Assembly: GCA_035544875.1 (NCBI GenBank)
Contig: DASZZP010000015.1
Span: forward strand, 69,888-133,887
Direction of reading: 5' to 3'
Length of the DNA stretch: 64,000 nt
Source: JASLEW01 sp035544875
GTDB taxonomy: Bacteria; Acidobacteriota; Thermoanaerobaculia; Multivoradales; UBA5704
This document shows, piece by piece, positions 11,264 to 18,700 of the stretch. The notes beneath the pieces are model-generated. The model saw only the letters and a list, made by a program, of their open reading frames with translations, made no database searches and was not told the DNA's origin. Every line of letters starts with the position of its first letter. Position 1 is the first letter of the stretch. Position numbers and translations under genes: made by a program.

Positions 11264-12223
11264 ATGGACGTCAAGAACCAAGTGCCCGACACCCTCCTGG
11301 AAGCCGCTCAGTTCTTCTCTAGCCCGGACATCAGCCTAGCATTCGTGGCTCGGCTGCGCTGGCCGGATGGTGTCGTGACCTGCCCCCGCTGCGAGGCGGC
11401 AGAGGCTACCTTCCTGAGCACCCGCCGCCTCTGGAAGTGCCGCTCCTGCAAGAAGCAGTTTTCTGCCAAGGTCGGGACCATCTTCGAGGACAGCCCGATC
11501 CCTCTTGAGAAGTGGCTGCCGGCCTTGTGGCTCGTGGTGAACTGCAAGAACGGCATCAGCTCTTATGAACTCGGCAGGGCGCTCGGCGTAAGCCAGCATA
11601 CCGCATGGTTCATGGGGCATCGCCTGCGCCTTGCCGTACAGGCCGGCGGGTTTCGAATGCTCTCGGGCGAGGTCGAAGTGGACGAAACCTACATCGGCGG
11701 CAAGGCCCGGTTCATGCACAAGGACAAGCGCGCCGAGAAGATCACCGGCACTGGTGGAATGGGCAAGGCGGCCGTTATGGGCCTCTTGGAGCGCCACGGC
11801 GAGGACGGCCATAGCAGGGTCAAGGCTAAGGTGGTTCCGAACGTCCGGCGCAAGACCTTGGCGCCAGCCGTGCGCGAGCAGGTTGTCGCAGGATCGGAAC
11901 TCTTCACCGATGCGCTTCCTTCCTACAACGAGCCGGCCGAGGACTACACCCACCAGGTGATCGACCACGCCGAGAGCTACGCTAAGGGGAAAATCCACAC
12001 CAACGGGCTTGAGAACTTCTGGAGCCTGCTAAAACGGAGACTCAAGGGCACCTATGTCAGCGTCGAGCCCTTCCACCTGTTCCGCTACCTGGACGAGCAG
12101 GTTTTCCGGTTCAACAGCCGCAAGATGACCGACGGGCTGCGCTTCCTGCGTGCGGCTGCGGGCATCATCGGCAAGCGCCTTACCTATTCGGAATTGACCG
12201 GCGCAGAGGTGACAGGGACGTGA
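11264..12223 (+). CDS. IS1595-family (ISXO2-like) transposase
   Basis: A 319-residue transposase. An N-terminal zinc ribbon (C40, C43, C59, C62 in CPRC and CRSC) binds the element ends. The catalytic ISXO2-like DDE domain follows, with D140 in EVEVDETYIGG, D216 in LFTDALPSY and the third-position motif HTNGLENFWSLLKRR (N247/E250). The tail FHLFRYLDEQVFRFN is typical of the family. Full length with no frameshift, so it is likely active. The stop overlaps the next gene (GTGA), suggesting one transcript for the transposase and the first passenger genes. Confidence 0.95.
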   Translation: MDVKNQVPDTLLEAAQFFSSPDISLAFVARLRWPDGVVTCPRCEAAEATFLSTRRLWKCRSCKKQFSAKVGTIFEDSPIPLEKWLPALWLVVNCKNGISSYELGRALGVSQHTAWFMGHRLRLAVQAGGFRMLSGEVEVDETYIGGKARFMHKDKRAEKITGTGGMGKAAVMGLLERHGEDGHSRVKAKVVPNVRRKTLAPAVREQVVAGSELFTDALPSYNEPAEDYTHQVIDHAESYAKGKIHTNGLENFWSLLKRRLKGTYVSVEPFHLFRYLDEQVFRFNSRKMTDGLRFLRAAAGIIGKRLTYSELTGAEVTGT

Positions 12224-12444
12224 AGCGCAAAAAGGACGGCGCGGCCGGCGGAAAGGCCCGAAGGGGAAGCGATGAGCTTCCCCCCCTTCCGCCCCTCCCG
12301 TCAACTCCCACGTTTGACAGATTCGTAGACTTCGCCCGCCGCATCATCTCTGTTTCCAAGGCGGAGATCGACGAGCAGGAAGCCGCCTACCAAAAAGGCA
12401 AGCCGCACCGTAAGCATGAGGTCAGAAAAGAGGAGATACCTTGA
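12220..12444 (+). CDS. Small protein co-encoded with IS1595 transposase
   Basis: A 74-residue charged protein. It starts at a GTG that overlaps the transposase stop by 4 bp and ends in a 4-bp overlap with the next gene. The body contains FDRFVDFARRIISVSKAEI followed by EQEAAY, an amphipathic helix. Similar short proteins behind other IS1595 transposases come to mind, but I cannot name a function. A DNA-binding or transposition accessory role is possible from its basic ends (KRKK, HRKHEVRK). The tight overlaps favour a real gene. Confidence 0.6.
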   Translation: MKRKKDGAAGGKARRGSDELPPLPPLPSTPTFDRFVDFARRIISVSKAEIDEQEAAYQKGKPHRKHEVRKEEIP

Positions 12445-12716
12445 GAACCTGTGTTGTTATTTTGCTGCTTGCCTTCACCGCTTGCTCCAGCACTGGCGTT
12501 GTACCCATGGACAAGGGCACATACATGGTGTCCAAGAGAAGCGGCAAAATCGGCTTCGTCTCGGCGGATGACGAGAAGGCTGACGTGTACCGTCAGGCGA
12601 ACGCGTTTTGTGCGAAGCAGAACAAGAATGTTGAAACTGTGTCTCTCAAAATGACCGATTCTGGACTTGCTAGGCCCGCGAGCGCAACACTCGAATTCAG
12701 GTGCGTACCAAAATGA
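12441..12716 (+). CDS. Small putative lipoprotein, IS1595 passenger
   Basis: A 91-residue protein with a TTG start overlapping the previous stop. The N-terminus MRTCVVILLLAFTACSST looks like a lipoprotein signal with the lipid-modified cysteine at residue 15; the residue before the cysteine is Ala, though the -3 position is an atypical Phe. The mature part has two further cysteines (FCAKQNK and EFRCVPK) that could form a disulfide, a fold seen in many short envelope proteins of unknown role. Codon use is clearly less GC-rich than that of the chromosome genes. It ends in an ATGA overlap with the next gene. Confidence 0.6.
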   Translation: MRTCVVILLLAFTACSSTGVVPMDKGTYMVSKRSGKIGFVSADDEKADVYRQANAFCAKQNKNVETVSLKMTDSGLARPASATLEFRCVPK

Positions 12717-12991
12717 AGCAAAATGTCGAGGTAGTGCTTACGCGAGAAGCGAGAGGAATCTTCAAGGACGAACCGATCCAGTTCGCCATGAAGAGGGGCG
12801 AGTACTTCATTTGCCGAGCCATAGAGCAAGATGGTGCTTTCTTAGACATGACGGTCCAAGTTGAGCAGGCCGGAGAACTGCAAGACTTCAAGGTCTCGAT
12901 TCCCGTTGGATTCGTCCTTTATATCGTGTCTGACGAACACGCCAGCGCTCTCGGTTTCAAAGGTCTTGAGCGATCAGAGCAGAAGACGTGA
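12713..12991 (+). CDS. Hypothetical protein, IS1595 passenger
   Basis: A 92-residue soluble protein with no recognised family. The ATG at 12713 is chosen because it gives an ATGA overlap with the lipoprotein gene; a GTG 12 bp upstream is the alternative. The pattern of alternating strands (VEVVLTREARGIFKDEPIQF, then FLDMTVQVEQAGELQDFKVS) suggests a small beta-rich domain. It is the last gene of the plus-strand passenger chain and faces the HEPN-like gene across 56 bp. Confidence 0.55.
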   Translation: MKQNVEVVLTREARGIFKDEPIQFAMKRGEYFICRAIEQDGAFLDMTVQVEQAGELQDFKVSIPVGFVLYIVSDEHASALGFKGLERSEQKT

Positions 12992-13047
12992 CGGCCGACC
13001 ACTTGCGCTTGGGGCTGAGGGCAGAATGCCCCGTGCTGAAGCCGCGG

Positions 13048-13962
13048 CTACTTCCAGCGCAAAGAGGTTCTTCTGCTCTCCGAAAGCCTCCTTGAAAGCC
13101 GCTGCATGAACTCCCTGACATGATTCATTACGCTTTGCGCCAGGTCCATATCATAGCTCTCGCGAGTGTGCATTACGTGGTTACGCCAAGCGTCCTTGAA
13201 GGCGCGAAACTCCCCGATGGCGCCGTTATAGAAATCGCGTGCCTCCGTCTTCGCCTTCCGCCCCTGAATTCTCTTATCGCAAAACTCGTTCGCCTCTGCT
13301 TGTATTTTGTCGATGAGGGTCGCCCACTCTTGAAATTCGAGCGGCTCATGAAATTCAATCTTCAAATCTCTTGCGAGCACACGTAGGGCAATCTCGACTG
13401 CTCTCATCAGGTGAAAGACGGTAGCGGTGTAGAGCCCAGAGGCAAAGCAGTTGCCGGCCCCTTTGATGTCGGCTGCGGCAGATCGGAAGGCTTTCGCGAC
13501 GTTCTCACCAAATAGCGCGTCCTGCTCGAAGCATGCACTTCGCGCAGCCGGAATGAAGGCGAATTGCTGCTCGGAGAGCGCCTGAATAACGGCAAACCTG
13601 AGATCCAGAAGTCGAGTGCTGAGGAGTTCAAAACTGCACCCACTTATCAGTTTATTTACGGTAAGCGAAAAGACAGGGGACTGCTTGAGCAAGCCGATGT
13701 CTACGCACTGCTCCCTTAGCGCTTGCACAACGCCAGCGAGCTCCATCCGCCCTGGCTCTGGTACCTGTTCGGCCGGAATACGCTTTGCTGCCTTTGTCGC
13801 CTCTTCGTCGAGGCGTCGAATGAAGGAGAGAAAGTGCAGGAAAAGGAATCTTTCCATATCCCACAAGCTCCAAAGTCTTGGCGGACCACCGCTCCATGGC
13901 AGGACGGGCGGCTCATCATGGTTGCTATCGTCGTAATCGCAAATCTCTTCCAACGCGGGCAT
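13048..13962 (-). CDS. HEPN-like protein, IS1595 passenger
   Basis: A 304-residue, mostly helical protein. The ATG at 13962 has GGAAAGG upstream; the frame extends further but lacks a start signal. The C-terminal half contains SGLYTATVFHLMRAVEIALR and, near the end, DAWRNHVMHTRESYD. The latter holds an R-x4-H motif (R260, H265), the catalytic signature of HEPN ribonucleases found in toxin-antitoxin, abortive-infection and CRISPR-associated proteins. The N-terminal half (helices with RRLDEEATKAAKR) is not recognised. If active, it could be an RNase toxin or defence factor, possibly acting alone. Low GC relative to neighbours and its position inside the element show it travels with the transposon. 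The HEPN assignment is inference from the motif and helical context. Confidence 0.6.
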   Translation of the reverse strand: MPALEEICDYDDSNHDEPPVLPWSGGPPRLWSLWDMERFLFLHFLSFIRRLDEEATKAAKRIPAEQVPEPGRMELAGVVQALREQCVDIGLLKQSPVFSLTVNKLISGCSFELLSTRLLDLRFAVIQALSEQQFAFIPAARSACFEQDALFGENVAKAFRSAAADIKGAGNCFASGLYTATVFHLMRAVEIALRVLARDLKIEFHEPLEFQEWATLIDKIQAEANEFCDKRIQGRKAKTEARDFYNGAIGEFRAFKDAWRNHVMHTRESYDMDLAQSVMNHVREFMQRLSRRLSESRRTSLRWK

Positions 13963-14117
13963 CTGGCGCCTTTCCGCCGTAGTGCGTGATACACTACGCC
14001 TAGAGTGCCCTTGCGGTGTGCCAGCACCGCGAAAGCCAGGAGCTAACGGAAAAGCCTGCCATGACCCGGCCGCCAATGTGCGGCCGGCTTGTCTCCTACT
14101 CTACTCTAGCCGATTCC

Positions 14118-14149
14118 TGCCGGTGAGTCAAGTTCATTGTTACCCTAAT
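14118..14149 (-). repeat. Right inverted repeat and right target copy of the IS1595 element
   Basis: The complement of the left 24-bp end occupies 14118-14141, followed by the target copy CTAATCAC (14142-14149). Only four bases separate this target copy from the hicB ATG at 14154. Confidence 0.9.
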
Positions 14150-14153
14150 CACG

Positions 14154-14366
14154 ATGAAGCTCACGGTAGAGCTGGACCGAGAGACCGATGGGCGCTGGAT
14201 CGCCGAGGTCGTAGACTTGCCCGGCGTCTTAGCCTATGGCTCCACTCGCGATGAAGCGCTCGCGAGCGCGCAAGCACTGGCGTTGCGAGTCGTCGCCGAC
14301 CAGCTCGAGGATGGCGCGGCCCTCGCCGCCCCGCTGGATCTCTCCTTCGTCGTCAACGCGGCTTGA
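14154..14366 (+). CDS. hicB: HicB-family antitoxin
   Basis: A 70-residue protein of the HicB antitoxin fold: MKLTVELDRETDGRWIAEV followed by DLPGVLAYG and STRDEALASAQALALRVVADQLE. It belongs to the short HicB type that lacks a C-terminal DNA-binding domain. It would neutralise the HicA ribonuclease encoded next. The IS1595 element inserted immediately upstream, so the original upstream region now lies before 11208, and no ribosome-binding site is visible in the 12 bases left. Expression would need an outward promoter in the element or leaderless translation. The stop overlaps the TTG of the hicA remnant. Confidence 0.85.
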   Translation: MKLTVELDRETDGRWIAEVVDLPGVLAYGSTRDEALASAQALALRVVADQLEDGAALAAPLDLSFVVNAA

Positions 14367-14575
14367 CCGCCTGGCCCTCAGCGAAGGCGAGTCGAGTTCT
14401 GGCAGCGCTTCTCCGCAAAGGCTGGACCATCAAACGTAGATCTGGCTCGCATAGGACGCTCCAGCGCGACGGCTGGCCTGACTAAATTTGGGCGTTCCAT
14501 GACTCGGTTGAGATCGGCCCCAGGATGCTCGCCAGGATCGCCAAGAGTACGGGACTCAAGCCCGGCGACATCTGA
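14363..14575 (+). pseudogene. hicA: HicA toxin gene with in-frame stop
   Basis: Read from the TTG overlapping the hicB stop, the frame gives a HicA-type double-stranded-RNA-binding-like fold: ASRVLAALLRKGWTIKRRSG, then SHRTLQRDGWPD, a TAA at 14483-14485, then IWAFHDSVEIGPRMLARIAK and TGLKPGD to a TGA at 14573. Relatives have an aromatic residue, often Tyr, where the TAA stands, so a single base change explains it. The active-site histidine (SH) is retained, but the truncated product would lack the second half of the domain. This is a toxin silenced by a nonsense mutation beside an intact antitoxin. Confidence 0.8.
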
Positions 14576-14753
14576 AGCTACGGGCCGGAGGCGCCGAGGG
14601 AAGCCGAGTCTTGGCCTATCTCCTGCGTTGCGCTCGGTCGGACTCCCTCAACGTGTTTCGAGCACTCCTCGGTCGTCCGACCTTCAAGCGCCTTGGAGCT
14701 ACGCCAGGTCGCGGCGCCTCGCGACAAGCCGGTGAAAGAAATGGGGGGTAGCG

Positions 14754-15257
14754 CTAGGGATAGCGCGATTGGCCCGCGTGGCGGGCGGTATCGTTGCCGC
14801 CGGAGCCGCGCTCGGCGAGCGCCTGGGCGACGAAGCTTTCGATGGCGGCCGCGGGGCGTGCGCCGCTGCTGCGCGCCAGCTCCCTGCCGTCAGCGTAGAC
14901 CACCATCGTCGGGATGGCTTGGATCTGGTGCGCCGCCCCAGCCTGCGGGTCGGCCTCGGTGTTGACCTTCACCACCAGGAAGCGGCCGGCGTTGCGCCGC
15001 GCCACCTTCTCGAGCTCGGGCGCCACCTGGCGGCAGGGACCGCACCAGGGAGCCCAGTAGTCGACCAGGACGGGCAGCGAGGCCTCGCGGATGAGCCGCT
15101 CCAGCTCGCTCGCCTCATCGACCGCGACCGGTTCCGAAAAGGGCTGCAGATCGATGCCGCAGTTGCCGCACTTGGCCGGCGTCCCGAGCCGGGTGTAGAG
15201 CACCCTATTCTTCTTTCCGCATGCGGGACAGGTGGTCACGAAACCGCCGCGCTCCAT
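14754..15257 (-). CDS. trxC: Thioredoxin 2-type protein with zinc ribbon
   Basis: A 167-residue cytoplasmic thioredoxin that reduces protein disulfides. An N-terminal zinc ribbon is formed by C10, C13, C30 and C33 (CPAC and CGNC), as in thioredoxin 2 proteins, where zinc binding tunes redox potential. The thioredoxin fold follows, with the active site WAPWCGPCRQ (C72, C75) and the cis-proline loop in AIPTMVVY. A 25-residue disordered tail (ERGSGGNDTARH..) extends beyond the usual end. The ATG at 15257 gives the full zinc ribbon. Monocistronic. The symbol follows the zinc-ribbon type; orthology with enterobacterial trxC is not proven. Confidence 0.9.
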   Translation of the reverse strand: MERGGFVTTCPACGKKNRVLYTRLGTPAKCGNCGIDLQPFSEPVAVDEASELERLIREASLPVLVDYWAPWCGPCRQVAPELEKVARRNAGRFLVVKVNTEADPQAGAAHQIQAIPTMVVYADGRELARSSGARPAAAIESFVAQALAERGSGGNDTARHAGQSRYP

Positions 15258-15373
15258 GCTGCGCCTCCTCTACGCTTCAAACGAGATAACCTTGCTGGCG
15301 TCTCCGCCCATTCCGCCTGGCGGCTGCTCACTGCTCGCAGCCGGAATCGCACCTCAACACGACCTCTCCTTGG

Positions 15374-15700
15374 GGTCCCACCGGCGATGCCGATCCCGAG
15401 GGATGCCGCAGCTTTCGCCTGTTGCGGCACTTCCGGCAGGTCGGAAACGGCGCCGCGATGTGGCGGTGGAGGCCTACTCGAAGCATCGATCGGATCGCCC
15501 CCTGCTACCCCCGCGAGTCCCCTTCCCGGATGTCGGAAGCCGCCGGGTCCCGACTTCCGAGGAGAGCCCTCCGGGGAATGCCGCACGTCCACAGCCGGAC
15601 GTGCGGCGGCCGCCCGGCCATAGCCGGACGGGCGGCCTGCCCGGCGGCGCCGGGGGGGAAGGGGACGCCCCCTCCCCTGGCGCACAGACCGATTTCGTTG
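15374..15700 (+). repeat. Modular repeat, long copy with nested hairpin module
   Basis: Longest copy of the modular repeat. It fills most of the 443-bp gap between the thioredoxin gene and the end of the RND-ABC fusion gene. Order of modules: GGTCCCACCGGC..CCCGAGGGATGCC; a 110-bp middle part shared with the copy at 4661-4850; then an extra hairpin module (15545-15612) also found at 21996 and 23548; then the end module AAGGGGACGCCCCCTCCCCT..TTCGTTG, which abuts the stop codon of the next gene. No gene is visible here. Confidence 0.8.
15545..15612 (+). repeat. Hairpin repeat module, copy A (intergenic)
   Basis: Core GAGAGCCCTCCGGGGAATGC followed by a perfect 8-bp stem GCACGTCC / GGACGTGC (15584-15591 and 15598-15605) around ACAGCC. 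Copy B at 21996 keeps the core but has GCTCGTCC / GGACGAGC, changed on both arms so that pairing is kept. Confidence 0.75.
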
Positions 15701-18700
15701 TCAGGCGTCGTCGGAGACCGCCGCCATGCCGGCCGCGCCGGCCGCGGCGGAGATGATCGCCAGGTAGGCCTCCTCGAGGGTTGGGTCGACTTCTCGGCCG
15801 GCCAGCGGCTCGCCGGGCGGGGCGACGGCGCGCACCCGGATGCCCTCGAGAGTCTGCACCCGGGCTGCCAGCCGGTAGCGGCGGGCAAGCCGCGGCAGCT
15901 GGTCTTCCGGCACCACCGCCTCGAAGACCCTACCCCTGGCCTGGCCGATCAGGGCCGAAGGGGCGCCGTCGAAGAGGAGGCCGCCGCGATAGAGCAGCAG
16001 CAGGCGCGAGGCAGTGGCCTCGATGTCGGAGGCCAGGTGGGTGGAGAAGACGATGATCCGATCGCCCGCCAGCGCAAGGAGCGCCTGGCGGAAGCGCTGG
16101 CGCGACTCGAGGTCGAGACCGGTGGTCGGCTCGTCGACCACCAGCACGGGCGGATTGCCCAGCAGCGCCACCGCGAAGCCCATGCGCTTGCGCATTCCGC
16201 CCGAGAAGTCGCGCACCCGCCGGGTAGCGTGCTCCGCCAGCCCCACGGCGGCCAGCAGCCGCGCCACCTCGGCGCGGCGCTCGGCGCGCTGGGCAAGCCC
16301 GCGTTCGACCGCCCAGAACTCGAGGAATTGCTCCGCGCTGAAACCTGGATAGGCGTTGAGCTCCTGCGGCAGAAAGCCGACGTGGCGCCGGTATTCCGCC
16401 AGGTTGGCGGCCCGCACCGGCACGCCGCGGAACGAGACCGTGCCGCGAGTCGGACGCTGCAGGCCGACCAGCGTGCGCAGCAGAGTGGTCTTGCCGGCGC
16501 CGTTCGGGCCGAGCAGGCCGGTAATGCCGGGTCCAAGCTCGAAGCTCACCCGCCATAGCGCCCTGACACCGCCGGGGTAGAGGCGGCTCAGGCGCCGCGC
16601 CACCAGCCGGTCGGGCTCCACCGAGCCCGGTTCCACCGCGCCTCCCGCTCGCGCCCAGGCGGCGGGATGGGCGGCGATGCGGTGCTGGGGAGCGCGCCGG
16701 CGGCGGGCGGCGGCGAGTAGCTGGAGCGCCGCCGGCAGCACCAGCCAGGAAACCAGGAGCGAGGCGCTGCCGGCCAGCAGACCCGCGGCGAGCGGCGCCT
16801 TCCAGCTCTGGCCGTTGCCGCCGCTCGCGGCGAGCGCCGGCACCCCGAGCAGCGGCAGCGCGGCGGCGAGCGCCGCCAGCCGACCTACGAGCTGCCCGCT
16901 GGCCGCGCGGTAGAGAGCAGGTCCTGGGCCGGCCGATCCGGCGGCGAGCGCCGCCAAGGTGCTGCCGCAGGCGGCACCGCCTACATAACAGCCGCCGCCT
17001 CCGCTGCCCGCGCCAACGATCGCCGCCGGCAGCGCGCCGGCCAGCGCCATGGCGAGCGCCGCCAGGGTCAGTCCATCGAGAGTCCCGGAGACGGCAAAGA
17101 TGGCGGGGGTAGCGACGGCGAGCCCAGCCACGGCCGGGACCAGCGACAGGCCGCCGAGCACCAGCGAGTCGAGGCGCCAGACGCCCATGGCGAGCCAGAG
17201 AAGCACCAGCACCAGGGTGAAGACGGCCGCCGCCGCGGCCGATTTCCCCTGGGGCCAGAGGTCGAGCGCACCCCGCTCGCGGCTCAGCTCCGGCCGTTCC
17301 AGGGCGCAGCCGGCGGGGAGGACCAGCCGGCCCAGGCTACGGTCGAGCTTGCGCCGCGCCTCCCGCCGGTGCTCGACATTGTAGTCGCCGAAAGCGGCCT
17401 CGAAAGGGGCGACGAACTGGCCGGACTGGCGGGGCAGCTCGGAGAGAGCGAGCCGCTCGACGGCGGCCAGCCCGATAGCCGGCGCGGCCATGGCGTCGCC
17501 GGGAAGCCAGGGCGGCGCCAGCACCGCGGCGCGCTGGCGCACCTCGTGCGGATCGCGCGGCGCCCGCGCCGCCAGCAGGCGGAGATCCGAGGCGCGGCCG
17601 CCCGGGAGCCAGATCTGGCGCGAGCGCGCGGCGGGCGGCGCGGTGCGCTCGGCGAGGGCGGAGGCCAGCGCCGCCGCGTACGACCGCCCATTCGCCGCGG
17701 CGGCGGTTGCCGGTGGCGGCAACGCGGCAGGAAGATCGATCTCCAGACGCAGCGCCGGCTCTCCCAAGCCGCGGCCGACGAGCCGGGCGATGTGGACGGC
17801 GGTCAGCCGGTTCTGGATCAGGCGCAATGCCTCGAGCAGCCCGCTTCCGTCGGTGCTGCGCAACAGGAACCGGTAACGGTTCGCCTGCCGGTCGGCCGCG
17901 GCTCCCTCGGGCGCTCCGGCGGCGTCGAATCCGGAATCGATCCAGCCGGCCGCTATACCAGTATTGGCGGCGACCTCGATCGCCGCCGCCCCGCGCCCCA
18001 GGAGGAAGGGCAGCTCGGAGAGCAGGACGGCCAGCCGGTCGGGTTGGCGCTCGCGGTCGCGAAGCTCGACGAAGACCGTGGCATGTCCGCGATCGAGCAG
18101 GCTCCAGTGCGAGGAGGCGGCGGGAACGGCATCCAGCCGGCCCTCCACGCGCCACGCTTCGGCTTCGGTCGCCGCCAGGTCGGAGCCCTCGGGCATGGCG
18201 AGCCTGATCGCCAGCTCGGCGCCCGCCGCCGCCGCGCCGGTCTGGAAGGCGAGCGCGGAGCCACAGGCCATGACGAGCGCCACGGAGAGGCTCACGGCGG
18301 TGAGTGCCACGCTCAGCGGATCGCGCAGCAGGCGCCGGAGCGCACCGGCCAGCGCGCGGCGCAGGCCGTCGGGCGACCGCAGCGGCACCGCCAGGAGGGC
18401 ATGCGCCGCCGCGCCGCCGAGGATCGCAAGCACGAAGGCCCGCGCCGGCTCGGCCAGCGCCGCCAGCTCGTCGCCGGTATTCGCCGCCTGGGCCGCCGCC
18501 AGAGGAACGGCCGCCGCCGCCGCCACGGCCGCCACGGCGGCAACCATCGCGCCACCCCGGAAGCGCGGCATCGACGATGGCGTGAAAACCCCGGCCGCGG
18601 TCGCGGCGAGGGCGAGCAGCAGCGCCACCACGGCCGGTGGATCGAGCGGGATGCCGGCGAGCCGGAAGAGCGCCAGCCCGCCGGCCGCCGCCAACGGCAG

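Larger units (their letters stand above)
11216..14141 (+). mobile_element. IS1595-family element with passenger genes
   Basis: A complete 2926-bp element. The ends are 24-bp perfect inverted repeats starting GGTAACAATGAACTTGAC (11216-11239, and its complement at 14118-14141). They are flanked by 8-bp target copies CTAAGCAC and CTAATCAC, differing at one base. An 8-bp duplication is the rule for IS1595. It carries the transposase, three small plus-strand genes overlapping by 4 bp in a chain, and a convergent HEPN-like gene. Its base composition is less GC-rich than the host genes, especially from 12440 to 13960, which points to transfer. The intact transposase and near-perfect ends suggest a fairly recent insertion. 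Confidence 0.93.

Noticed and set aside
14483..14485. In-frame stop in hicA considered as recoding
   Set aside because: The codon is TAA, which is not used for selenocysteine or pyrrolysine, and no hairpin follows; a nonsense mutation is simpler.
15232..15756. Plus-strand frame with a sequence also seen at 4657-4839 (minus), suggesting a small gene family
   Set aside because: The similarity reflects the repeated DNA element itself; the copies have indels that ignore reading frame and no start signals.
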